From: Candidatus Zixiibacteriota bacterium
Lineage (GTDB): Bacteria; Zixibacteria; MSB-5A5; SM23-73-2
Direction: 5' to 3'
DNA length: 31,508 bases
Assembly (NCBI GenBank): GCA_030615745.1
Contig: JAUWYR010000027.1
Span: forward strand, 1 to 31,508
Shown: one piece after another, positions 6,752 through 14,228 of the stretch
Position numbering within the stretch: position 1 is the stretch's first letter
Layout: each line of letters begins with the position of its first letter
Notes under the pieces: generated by a model
The model's database searches: none
Told to the model about the DNA's origin: nothing
What the model saw: the letters and a program-made list of their open reading frames with translations, nothing else
Program-made: the position numbers and the translations under genes

Positions 6752-7942
6752 GTGGTTGTCCGCGAATTAGAACCAAGTATTTATTCCGTAGGTGCAATAG
6801 ACTGGGATAGAAGGTTATTTGACGAACTCATCCCGCTTCCAGATGGGACAAGTTATAATGCCTACTTGATAAGGGGAGGTGAAAAGACAGCGCTTTTGGA
6901 TACGGTTGATCCGACCAAGGAGCATGAACTTTTGGCAAACTTGGAAAAACTGGGAGTCAAAAAAATAGATTATGTCATTTCCCATCATGCCGAGCAGGAT
7001 CACTCAGGAGTCCTCCCTGCGATTCTGAAGAGTTATCCTGACGCCAGGATTGTGACCAACTCTAAATGCAAATCCATGCTTATGGATTTGCTTTTGATTC
7101 CTGATGATAAGTTTATAACAGTAAATGATAGGGAGACAGTGGGGTTAGGAGATAAAACACTCGAGTTCATCTATGCCCCCTGGGTCCATTGGCCAGAGAC
7201 AATGTTTACCTATCTAAGAGAGGATAAGATCCTTTTCACCTGCGATTTTTTCGGGTCTCATCTGGCGACAAGTGATCTTTTTGTAAAAGATGAAGCGGAA
7301 GTATACCGAACAGCCAAGCGGTATTATGCGGAGATTATGATGCCCTTCAGGACAGTTATCAGGAAAAACTTGGAAAAGATAAAAAAGCTGGATATGAAGA
7401 TAATAGCTCCAAGCCATGGTCCAGTCTACGACAAACCAGAGTTTATTCTCAATGCTTATAGAGATTGGACTTCTGATGAAGTAAAGAATGAAGTTGTTAT
7501 ACCTTATATCTCAATGCACGGTAGCACAAAAAGGATGGTCGATTATTTTGCGGGCGCTCTGATGGAAAGAGCTATCACTGTAAAGCCGTTCAATTTGACA
7601 AAAACAGATATAGGAGAATTGGCGATGGCTCTTGTAGATACCGCTACTATAGTGATAGCCTCGCCCACTGTATTAGTTGGTCCTCATCCAAATATTGTAT
7701 ATGCAACTTACCTTGTCAATGCCTTAAGGCCAAAATTAAAATTTGCATCAATAATTGGCTCTTATGGGTGGGGAGGGAAGATGGTGGAACAGATTAAAGG
7801 AATTTTGACCAACCTTAAAGTGGAAATACTTGCGCCAGTTGTGGTGAAAGGTTATCCTAAAGAAGAAGATTTTAAATCCCTGGAAAACTTAGCAGATGAA
7901 ATCTTGAATAAGCACAAAGAGCACAATATTGTCAAAGAGTAG
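6752..7942 (+). CDS. fprA: Flavodiiron protein FprA (O2/NO reductase)
   Basis: 396 residues. The N-terminal metallo-beta-lactamase-like domain carries the diiron ligands H79-x-E81-x-D83-H84, H146, D165 and H222. From about 250 a flavodoxin domain follows (IPYISMHGSTKRM, the FMN phosphate loop). The family reduces O2 to water and NO to N2O in the cytoplasm with electrons from rubredoxin. Length is normal for two-domain FprA with no fused rubredoxin, which fits supply by the Hrb upstream. I chose GTG 6752 because AGGAGG lies at 6741-6746; the ATG two bases earlier is out of frame. There are 167 nt between the previous gene and this one, so it may have its own promoter; I found no convincing one. 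Confidence 0.95.
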   Translation: MVVRELEPSIYSVGAIDWDRRLFDELIPLPDGTSYNAYLIRGGEKTALLDTVDPTKEHELLANLEKLGVKKIDYVISHHAEQDHSGVLPAILKSYPDARIVTNSKCKSMLMDLLLIPDDKFITVNDRETVGLGDKTLEFIYAPWVHWPETMFTYLREDKILFTCDFFGSHLATSDLFVKDEAEVYRTAKRYYAEIMMPFRTVIRKNLEKIKKLDMKIIAPSHGPVYDKPEFILNAYRDWTSDEVKNEVVIPYISMHGSTKRMVDYFAGALMERAITVKPFNLTKTDIGELAMALVDTATIVIASPTVLVGPHPNIVYATYLVNALRPKLKFASIIGSYGWGGKMVEQIKGILTNLKVEILAPVVVKGYPKEEDFKSLENLADEILNKHKEHNIVKE

Positions 7943-8088
7943 AAATGGTAAATTAAGAGATTTTCAAGAGAAATAAGGACATTCTGATAAAGCTATCTAC
8001 TCAGCAAAAGGACTTTACAAAAAGCAATTAAGCAATATATTGGTAAAGAAAAAAATTAAGAAGAATATAAAGAGAGGAGGTATTAAAA

Positions 8089-8309
8089 ATGGGAACAAAA
8101 GGAAGAGAGATTGTGGGTTTGGATGTGGACAAACTCATAGAGTTGCTAAACAAGGCACTCGCAGATGAGTGGCTTGCCTACTATCGTATTGGATAGGAGC
8201 AAAGCTAGTCAAAGGTCCTATGAGAGGGCAGGTGGTTGCTGAGCTCGAAGAGCATGCAGGAGATGTTCTTCAGGCGAGGGAATATTGTAATATTGATAGC
8301 TTTTGGTAA
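8089..8309 (+). pseudogene. Chimeric pseudogene: ferritin-like (Dps/bacterioferritin type) N-terminus joined to desulfoferrodoxin C-terminus, with frameshift
   Basis: A strong SD (GAGAGGAGG) precedes ATG 8089. The first 32 codons (MGTKGREIVGLDVDKLIELL, ADEWLAYY) are the start of a ferritin-like protein. One base is missing at about 8185: the expected YYQYWIGAK needs CAG but CG is present, giving TAG at 8194-8196. In the restored frame the ferritin sequence continues ([24 protein letters not shown]) to about 8265. It then switches to the last codons of desulfoferrodoxin ([13 protein letters not shown], stop 8307-8309), matching 9562-9600 of the intact gene. The ferritin core helices are missing. 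This looks like a recombination joint between neighbouring stress genes that then decayed. Confidence 0.82.
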
Positions 8310-8334
8310 CAAAAAAATAAAGGAGGTAAAAACT

Positions 8335-8919
8335 ATGGAGAACACAATCCAAAATTTAACCAAAGCATTTATCGGCGAAAGCCAGGCAAGAAACCGCTAC
8401 AATTTTTATGCAAAAATTGCCAAGAAAGAGGGTTTCGAGCAGATTGCAGAAATTTTTCTGATCACCGCGGAGAATGAAAAAGAACATGCCAGCTGGTTGT
8501 TTAAATTGATAAATGAATTGAAGAAGAAAACTGAAAAGAATTTAGATGAGATAGAAGTTGAAGCCAAAGCTCCAACAATTCTTGGCAACACTTTTGAGAA
8601 TCTAAAGGTAGCAATTTCTGGCGAAAACTATGAATATACAAAGATGTATCCAGAATTTGCTGAGGTTGCTGAAAAAGAAGGGTTACCTGAAATAGCCAAA
8701 AGGCTAAAAGCAATCGCCAAAGCGGAAGAGCATCACGAGGAAAGATTTAAGAAACTTTTGAAAGAGGTTGAAGCAGATACAGTCTTCAAAAAGGAAAAAG
8801 AAGTATGGTGGGTTTGTCGCGAATGCGGTTATGTCCATTTCGGAAAACAGCCACCAGAAGAATGTCCTTCCTGTGACCATCCAAGAAGTTTTTATCAAAT
8901 CAAATGCGAGGAATATTAA
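8335..8919 (+). CDS. rbr: Rubrerythrin
   Basis: 194 residues. The ferritin-like four-helix domain (1-145) carries the diiron carboxylate/histidine motifs ([23 protein letters not shown]). A C-terminal rubredoxin domain has C161, C164, C177 and C180. Rubrerythrins reduce hydrogen peroxide in the cytoplasm of anaerobes using rubredoxin electrons. I chose ATG 8335: AAGGAGG lies at 8320-8326, and the open frame further upstream is derived from the chimeric pseudogene. Its leader is the same as that of the fragment at 5274. It starts a close-packed set with the ferritin-like and desulfoferrodoxin genes (gaps of 21 and 12 nt), probably one operon. Confidence 0.95.
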   Translation: MENTIQNLTKAFIGESQARNRYNFYAKIAKKEGFEQIAEIFLITAENEKEHASWLFKLINELKKKTEKNLDEIEVEAKAPTILGNTFENLKVAISGENYEYTKMYPEFAEVAEKEGLPEIAKRLKAIAKAEEHHEERFKKLLKEVEADTVFKKEKEVWWVCRECGYVHFGKQPPEECPSCDHPRSFYQIKCEEY

Positions 8920-8940
8920 AATTAAAAAGGAGAAAGAAAA

Positions 8941-9222
8941 ATGCTATCAAAAATACCCATTAATCTTGAGAGAATAAAAAAAGAGGATTTGGATAAAGAG
9001 ATATTGAGAGTTGGAATAATAGCTGAATTAGATGCAATAAATCTTTATGAACAGATGGCAGCCATGGCTGGAAATGAGAATATTAAGAAAATTCTTTTGG
9101 ATATAGCAAAAGAAGAAAAGACGCACATGGGAGAATTCCAATCTCTATTATTAAAAGAAGACAAAGAGCAAGAAAAAGAATTAGAAGAAGGGAAAAAAGA
9201 AGTTGATGAGTTAACAGAGTAA
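8941..9222 (+). CDS. Encapsulated-ferritin-like (EncFtn-family) protein
   Basis: 93 residues, one helical pair rather than a full four-helix ferritin. The motif AELDAINLYEQMA and EEKTHMGEF places E29, E59 and H62 with the spacing (30 and 3) of the ferroxidase ligands of encapsulated ferritins. From memory it closely resembles the ferritin-like domain fused to the encapsulin shell in Pyrococcus furiosus, and ends (KKEVDELTE) about where that shell domain would begin. The family oxidises Fe(II) at a dimer interface and stores iron inside an encapsulin. No shell gene is in this window. SD AAAGGAG precedes the ATG; it sits between rbr and the desulfoferrodoxin gene. Confidence 0.85.
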   Translation: MLSKIPINLERIKKEDLDKEILRVGIIAELDAINLYEQMAAMAGNENIKKILLDIAKEEKTHMGEFQSLLLKEDKEQEKELEEGKKEVDELTE

Positions 9223-9234
9223 AGGAGAAGGTAT

Positions 9235-9615
9235 ATGACAGAACAAAAACAAATCTACAAATGTGAGGTCTGTGGAAATATAGTTGAGGTTTTACACGAA
9301 GGTGCGGGGGAACTTGTATGCTGTGGTCAACCGATGAAGCTTCTGGAAGAGAAGGTGGAAGAGCAGGGTAAAGAGAAGCATCTTCCTGTGATTGAGAAGA
9401 AAGATAAGGTTGTCAAGGTGAAAGTGGGTTCAGTTCCTCATCCTATGGAGGAAAAGCACTATATAGAGTGGATAGAGGTTCAAACTGAAAAAGGGATATT
9501 CAGAAAGTTTCTAAAACCGGGTGAAAAGCCAGAGGCTGAATTTGAAATTAGAGAAAATATTCTTCAGGCAAGGGAATATTGTAATATTCATAGTTTGTGG
9601 GCAACAAAAAAATAA
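9235..9615 (+). CDS. dfx: Desulfoferrodoxin (two-iron superoxide reductase)
   Basis: 126 residues. The desulforedoxin domain binds Fe(Cys)4 through C10, C13, C29 and C30. The neelaredoxin domain has the active-site ligands H49, H69, H75, C116 and H119, with the catalytic E47-K48 pair intact, at the same numbering as well-studied two-iron enzymes. It reduces superoxide to peroxide without releasing O2; the rubrerythrin upstream can then remove the peroxide. SD AAAGGAG lies 6 nt before the ATG. Its 3' end is duplicated in the chimeric pseudogene at 8266-8309, and an orphan ribosome binding site follows its stop. Confidence 0.96.
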   Translation: MTEQKQIYKCEVCGNIVEVLHEGAGELVCCGQPMKLLEEKVEEQGKEKHLPVIEKKDKVVKVKVGSVPHPMEEKHYIEWIEVQTEKGIFRKFLKPGEKPEAEFEIRENILQAREYCNIHSLWATKK

Positions 9616-9616
9616 A

Positions 9617-9639
9617 GGAGGTGACTCTTGACATCACCT
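9617..9639 (+). other. Orphan ribosome binding site and small hairpin
   Basis: Right after the desulfoferrodoxin stop comes GGAGGT, the same sequence that leads into rubrerythrin after the desulfoferrodoxin tail in the chimera (8322-8327). No start codon follows here. AGGTGA and TCACCT also pair around a 9-nt loop. The orphan SD suggests that a downstream rubrerythrin copy was lost. Confidence 0.5.
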
Positions 9640-9667
9640 TTAATCAATTGGAAAAGGAGATAAAATT

Positions 9668-10888
9668 GTGAGTGAACCTTTTGGCAAAAAAGAAGATAAA
9701 AAAGAACTTTTAAAAGGACTAATAAAGAGATTGCATAAGGGTGCAAATCCAGAGGAGATGAAGGAAGAATTCAAAGAAGTGTTTAAAGATGTTACGCCCA
9801 CTGAGATAGCCCAGATGGAGGAGGAGTTGATAAAAGAGGGTATGCCACCGGAAGAGATCCAGAGGCTTTGCGATGTTCACCTTGCTTTGTTCAAGGAATC
9901 GCTTGAAAAAGAGAAGACTTTAGCACCTCCAGGACACCCCATCCACATTCTTATGGAAGAGCACAAAATAATCCTAAAATTTGCTTTTGAACTCAAAGAT
10001 ATTGCAAAAGAGATAAAGAAAGCAAAAGATTTCGCATCTGTTAGTGAAAAGATTAAACATTTGGGTCACATTGCCAAGCATTTCAAGGAATCAGAAAGCC
10101 ACTATTTGCGAGAGGAAAATGTCCTTTTCCCTTACCTTGAGAAACACGGCATCACCCAGCCTCCAAAAATGATGTGGATAGAACATGATAAGATAAGAGA
10201 GATAAAGAAAAATCTTTACAGCCTTCTTGATACACATAAAAGTATGGGTTTTCAAGATTTTGCTGACCGACTGGACCAAGAGGCAAAATCCTTAGCCGAT
10301 ATGCTTTCCAGTCATTTTTACAAGGAAAACAATATTCTTTTCCCAACTTCATTAAAAGTTATAGAAGGAAAAGAATGGAAGGATGTGAGACGTCAATTCG
10401 ATGAACTTGGCTACTGCTGTTTTACTCCAGAACCTGCGAGGATGACCACAGAAAAGACAGAGATGCCTCTTTCTAAACCTGAAACAGAAGGAATGGTTAC
10501 TTTCGAGACCGGCAATTTATCAAATAAGGAAATTGAGGCAATTTTTAACAGCCTACCCATAGATATCACTTTTATTGATAAAGATAACACAGTCCGATAC
10601 TTCAGTCAGTCTAAAGACAGAATCTTTGTTAGAACAAAAGCAATAATTGGTAGAACAGTTCAGCAATGCCATCCTCAAAAAAGCCTTCATCTTGTTAATC
10701 AGATATTGGAAGATTTCAAAAGTGGCAGAAGGGATATGGCCGAGTTCTGGATTAATTTTGAGGGTAAACTTGTTCATATACGTTATTTCCCGGTCCATAA
10801 CAATAAAGGTGAGTATCTGGGATGCATTGAGGTGACACAGGACATAACCAGTATAAAAAAGATAGAAGGGGAAAAGAGGTTATTATAA
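9668..10888 (+). CDS. DUF438 - hemerythrin - PAS domain protein
   Basis: 406 residues. Order: an N-terminal helical DUF438 domain (about 1-75), a hemerythrin/HHE domain (about 90-225) with HPIH, EEH, HFKESESHYLREENVLFPYLE, WIEHD and HFYKENNILFP, then a PAS domain (about 285-400, IFNSLPIDITFID to YLGCIEVTQDIT). The hemerythrin domain should bind O2 or NO at a diiron centre; the PAS domain suggests signalling, but no output domain follows. This architecture is common in anaerobes and its exact role is unknown; related hemerythrin proteins act in nitrosative stress. GTG start supported by AAGGAG at 9654-9659. It is between the stress genes and the 2-oxoacid oxidoreductase, 26 nt before the latter. 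Confidence 0.85.
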   Translation: MSEPFGKKEDKKELLKGLIKRLHKGANPEEMKEEFKEVFKDVTPTEIAQMEEELIKEGMPPEEIQRLCDVHLALFKESLEKEKTLAPPGHPIHILMEEHKIILKFAFELKDIAKEIKKAKDFASVSEKIKHLGHIAKHFKESESHYLREENVLFPYLEKHGITQPPKMMWIEHDKIREIKKNLYSLLDTHKSMGFQDFADRLDQEAKSLADMLSSHFYKENNILFPTSLKVIEGKEWKDVRRQFDELGYCCFTPEPARMTTEKTEMPLSKPETEGMVTFETGNLSNKEIEAIFNSLPIDITFIDKDNTVRYFSQSKDRIFVRTKAIIGRTVQQCHPQKSLHLVNQILEDFKSGRRDMAEFWINFEGKLVHIRYFPVHNNKGEYLGCIEVTQDITSIKKIEGEKRLL

Positions 10889-10914
10889 AAGTATAAAACA
10901 CGTAGGATACTTAT

Positions 10915-12570
10915 ATGAGGAAGGATGTGTTTACTTTTCTTGTGGGTGGTAAGGCAGGCGAAGGGGTCAGAAAGGCGGGGTCTGTTGCTGCCGGATTGTT
11001 TGCCAGTATGAAGCGCCAGGTCTTTAATATGGACGATTATCAGAGTTTGATTAAAGGAGGCCATAACTTCTCGATTATCAGCACAGCTAACAGGCAAATC
11101 ACCAGCCATTATATAAAAGCGGATCTGGTGGTGGCACTGGACAAAAGGAGTTATGAGATGCATAAGGGAGATCTGACAGAAGGGGGAATTATGGTCTATA
11201 ACTCTGATGCTGTTGGAGATGCAGAGGGCGTGGGGGTGCCATTAACAAAAGAGGCCAAAAAATATCCCAACCCTAATTTAAGATTGGGGGTGGGAGCAGT
11301 GACAACACTGGCCGCAGCCATAGGCTGGGATAAAGAGAGTCTGAAAAGGCTTATTGAGAAGAAGTATCCCCGGGATATTGAAAACAATATTGCTTATGCC
11401 ATGACAATATATGAAATGGTAAATCCTAAAATTGAAAATAGGTTTAAACTGGATGATGGGGATAAGGAAAGGTCCATTCTTTCGGGCAACGAGGCGATAG
11501 CTCTTGGAGCAGCAGCGGGCGGGCTGGACATCTATTTTGCTTACCCCATGACACCCTCATCATCTCTTCTGCATACACTGGCCACCCATGGTGGAAAGAT
11601 GGGCCTTCCGGCGGTGCATCCTGAAAATGAGATCGGGGTTATCAATATGGCAATTGGGTCCGTTTTCGCAGGGGCAAGAGCCATGGTGGGCAGCAGTGGA
11701 GGAGGCTTTGCTCTGATGCAGGAGGCTTTTTCCCTTGCAGGTATGGCAGAGGCACCTCTTTTATGTGTTTTGGGATCCAGGCCTGGCCCATCCACAGGCG
11801 TCCCCACCTATACAGCCCAGGGAGACCTGAAATTTGCTATACATCAGGGGCATGGCGAGTTTCCGAGAATCATCGCCTCTCCCGGCAGTATGGAAGAGGC
11901 GTTTTATCTTGCTGCTGAAATGCTGAGTCTACTCTGGAGATTCCAGACCCCGGGGATATTGCTTACCGAGAAACATATGGCGGAGAGTAGGATGACAGTC
12001 GATATTGATGCGGAAGGAGCGAAATGGCCTGAACCTATTGTGCATGGCGCGGGTGAGTATAAAAGGTACCTTGACACCGAAAACGGAGTCTCGCCACTTT
12101 TGTTTCCTCCCTCGAAGGAACTGATTAAGTGGGATAGTTATGAGCATGATGAATTGGGAATAACAACTGAAAATCCTGAGATGATCGCCAGGATGCAGGA
12201 AAAGAGGAACAGAAAGAAAAAGGCAATTATAGATCACTTAAAGGATATCCATACTGTAAATATGTATGGCGAGAAGGGTCCTGTAATTCTCACTTACGGA
12301 TCAACCACCATGAGTGTTTTAGAGGCACTCAAAGTTAGTGATATAGAAGCTATGGTGGTTCAGCCAATATATCTTGAGCCCTTACCTGTATGGGAACTTG
12401 AAAGATACAAGAAGGGTGGGGTAATAGTCGTGGAGCAGAGTTGCGCAGGCCAGTTTGCTTCACTTCTTAAGGAAAAGGTTGGAATTGAACCAATCACGGT
12501 TATCAAAAAATATGATGGGAGGCCCTTTGATCCCATAGAATTGGCTGACAAAATAAAGGGGGTGGTATAG
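10915..12570 (+). CDS. 2-oxoacid:ferredoxin oxidoreductase, fused gamma-alpha subunit
   Basis: 551 residues. The gamma domain (1-185) starts with FLVGGKAGEGVRKAG, and the alpha domain (from about 190) contains GNEAIALGAAAGGLDIYFAYPMTPSS, the substrate/TPP-side helix region, and ends with the transketolase C-terminal-like domain. With the beta subunit it oxidatively decarboxylates a 2-oxoacid to acyl-CoA and reduces ferredoxin. The absence of a ferredoxin-like delta subunit resembles KorAB-type 2-oxoglutarate or broad-range enzymes; substrate cannot be fixed from sequence. The start has a moderate SD (AGGA, 10904-10907). Confidence 0.92.
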   Translation: MRKDVFTFLVGGKAGEGVRKAGSVAAGLFASMKRQVFNMDDYQSLIKGGHNFSIISTANRQITSHYIKADLVVALDKRSYEMHKGDLTEGGIMVYNSDAVGDAEGVGVPLTKEAKKYPNPNLRLGVGAVTTLAAAIGWDKESLKRLIEKKYPRDIENNIAYAMTIYEMVNPKIENRFKLDDGDKERSILSGNEAIALGAAAGGLDIYFAYPMTPSSSLLHTLATHGGKMGLPAVHPENEIGVINMAIGSVFAGARAMVGSSGGGFALMQEAFSLAGMAEAPLLCVLGSRPGPSTGVPTYTAQGDLKFAIHQGHGEFPRIIASPGSMEEAFYLAAEMLSLLWRFQTPGILLTEKHMAESRMTVDIDAEGAKWPEPIVHGAGEYKRYLDTENGVSPLLFPPSKELIKWDSYEHDELGITTENPEMIARMQEKRNRKKKAIIDHLKDIHTVNMYGEKGPVILTYGSTTMSVLEALKVSDIEAMVVQPIYLEPLPVWELERYKKGGVIVVEQSCAGQFASLLKEKVGIEPITVIKKYDGRPFDPIELADKIKGVV

Positions 12571-12571
12571 G

Positions 12572-13414
12572 ATGGATGACCTTGCAACCTATGCGGAAAA
12601 CACCTGGTGTCCTGGCTGCGGAAATTTCGGCATCCTCAGTGCCTTTAAAAAAGCGGTGAGGAAGCTTGAGGAAAAAGGAATTAAACGGGGAAGGATTGTT
12701 ATCTCTGCTGGGATCGGCTGTCACGGAAAGATCTTTGACTATCTCAAACTCAGCGGGCTCTATTCAATACACGGGAGGTCTATGGCAACGGTACAAGGGA
12801 TGAAGATTGCCAATCCTGATCTGAAGGTGGTGGCATTTGCCGGTGATGGTGATGCCTTTGGTGAGGGTATCTCACATATGATATTTGCTGCTAAAAGAAA
12901 TGCAGACATAACGGTAATTATCCATGATAACGGCGTTTATGGACTTACCACCGGTCAATATACGCCGACCAGTGAAAAGGGTTTTAAAGGTCCCTCCACA
13001 CCGAAGGGGAGTATTGAGGAACCACTGAACCCTTTAGCTTTGATGTTAGAGGCTGGAGCGACCTTTGTTGCCAGAGGGTTTCCTGTAAAATTAGATCACC
13101 TTGCTGATATAATAGTCCAAGCCATTGAGCATGAGGGCTTTTCCTTTGTGGATGTTCTGCAACCATGTGTCAGTTTTTACAATACATATAAGAAATATAA
13201 TACAATGGTGGAGATTTTGGATCACATACCTGCTGATTACCAGAAAGCTATGGCTGTGGCTAAAAGGGGTGATAAATTGCCACTGGGAGTAATATATAAA
13301 ATCCAGAAGCCTCCGTTTCACAAGGAACTATATGGTGACTGGAATCCCGTAATGAAGCGGATGTCAAAGGAAGAAAGAAGGAAAAGGATTCTAAATTTGT
13401 TTCAACCAAGATAA
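12572..13414 (+). CDS. 2-oxoacid:ferredoxin oxidoreductase, beta (TPP-binding) subunit
   Basis: 280 residues, starting one base after the alpha stop, so translationally coupled. CPGCG near residue 15, together with cysteines such as C51 and C197, fits the single [4Fe-4S] cluster of this subunit. The TPP/Mg motif is GDGDAFGEG followed by DNGVYGLTTGQ. Works with the upstream subunit in anaerobic central carbon metabolism. The enzymes are O2-sensitive, which may explain the placement beside the O2/NO defence genes. No third subunit follows. Confidence 0.94.
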   Translation: MDDLATYAENTWCPGCGNFGILSAFKKAVRKLEEKGIKRGRIVISAGIGCHGKIFDYLKLSGLYSIHGRSMATVQGMKIANPDLKVVAFAGDGDAFGEGISHMIFAAKRNADITVIIHDNGVYGLTTGQYTPTSEKGFKGPSTPKGSIEEPLNPLALMLEAGATFVARGFPVKLDHLADIIVQAIEHEGFSFVDVLQPCVSFYNTYKKYNTMVEILDHIPADYQKAMAVAKRGDKLPLGVIYKIQKPPFHKELYGDWNPVMKRMSKEERRKRILNLFQPR

Positions 13415-13616
13415 AAAAAGAGCTGTTAAATTGGCTGGGAGAAAAGGTGATCCCGAGATAGTAGATAGGGTCTCAGAGTTTTATCTTCCTAACCAATATA
13501 TTACACAAAATCTTGCTATAACACTGAAACTCAAATATTCTTAGATTTAGAGCAAAACCACCAAACATAAAAAAAATTCTTGAACTATAGAATAAAGTGA
13601 AGATTTCTTCAAATAA

Positions 13617-13639
13617 ACCCTACGGGGGTAGCGTATAAG
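13617..13639 (+). promoter_or_regulatory. Candidate CsoR operator with -10 box
   Basis: ACCCTACGGGGGTA (13617-13630) is a G-tract/C-tract inverted repeat like the operators bound by CsoR/RcnR proteins. It touches a -10-like TATAAG (13634-13639) and lies 19 nt upstream of the csoR ATG. No good -35 is present. The fit to copper autoregulation is by pattern only. Confidence 0.5.
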
Positions 13640-13657
13640 AATAAAAAGGAACTCAAA

Positions 13658-13942
13658 ATGAATGATGCTAAAACAACACATTTAGGAGAATTACAAAGGC
13701 TGAAAAAGATAGAGGGACAAATCCGAGGAATTCAGAGAATGATTGAAGAAAAAAGGTATTGCATCGATATTCTTACCCAGATTTCAGCCGTGGTTGGAGC
13801 GATAATGAAGGTTGAAGAAGATATCTTAACCAGACATCTTGAAAGTTGTGTCTCTCAAAGCTTCTCTAAGGGTGACCGCCGGGATCGGGAAGAAAAAATA
13901 AAAGAAATTATCGGACTATTAAAGAGATTTAGAAAATATTAA
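13658..13942 (+). CDS. csoR: CsoR-type copper-sensing repressor
   Basis: 94 residues, all-helical CsoR/RcnR fold. The Cu(I) ligand set C-H-C is present as C35 (in RYCIDILTQ), H60 and C64 (RHLESC), with Y34 and Glu 78/79 in the usual second-shell places. The family leaves DNA when Cu(I) binds. It heads a run of copper genes through 18439 and has an operator-like site in front, so it likely represses the whole cluster including itself. Nickel, formaldehyde or sulfide sensing by relatives is less likely given the C-H-C pattern and CopA downstream. Confidence 0.9.
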   Translation: MNDAKTTHLGELQRLKKIEGQIRGIQRMIEEKRYCIDILTQISAVVGAIMKVEEDILTRHLESCVSQSFSKGDRRDREEKIKEIIGLLKRFRKY

Positions 13943-13959
13943 AAAAGGAGGTAATAAAA

Positions 13960-14184
13960 ATGATGTGGGGAGATCACTTAATGTTCGGAGGATTTATGTG
14001 GATATTTTGGGTTCTTGTCATTGTTGGTCTGGTCTTTTTAATTAAATGGTTGGTCCAACAGAGTCAACCAACTGAAACTAAACATCGTGAGACTCCTTTA
14101 GAGATATTGAAAAAAAGATATGCCAAAGGTGAAATTGACAAAGAGGAGTTTGAGCAAAAGAAAAAGGATCTGACTGGCTCTTGA
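13960..14184 (+). CDS. Small SHOCT-domain membrane protein
   Basis: 74 residues: one hydrophobic helix (about 8-30, [19 protein letters not shown]), then a C-terminal SHOCT motif (about 45-72, [23 protein letters not shown]). AAGGAGG lies 8 nt before the start. Small SHOCT membrane proteins are common beside copper ATPases and CsoR; their job is not known, though oligomerisation or partner binding has been proposed. Confidence 0.85.
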   Translation: MMWGDHLMFGGFMWIFWVLVIVGLVFLIKWLVQQSQPTETKHRETPLEILKKRYAKGEIDKEEFEQKKKDLTGS

Positions 14185-14228
14185 GGGTGATTCTGATTTC
14201 AGTTTAAATCTTAAACCGAGGAATCAAA

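Noticed and set aside
8194-8196. TAG in the ferritin-like fragment as recoding (pyrrolysine)
   Set aside because: The conserved sequence resumes in another frame, so a one-base loss explains it.
8236-8334. Upstream extension of the rubrerythrin frame
   Set aside because: This stretch is the ferritin/desulfoferrodoxin chimera read in another frame; rubrerythrin clearly starts at 8335 with its own SD.
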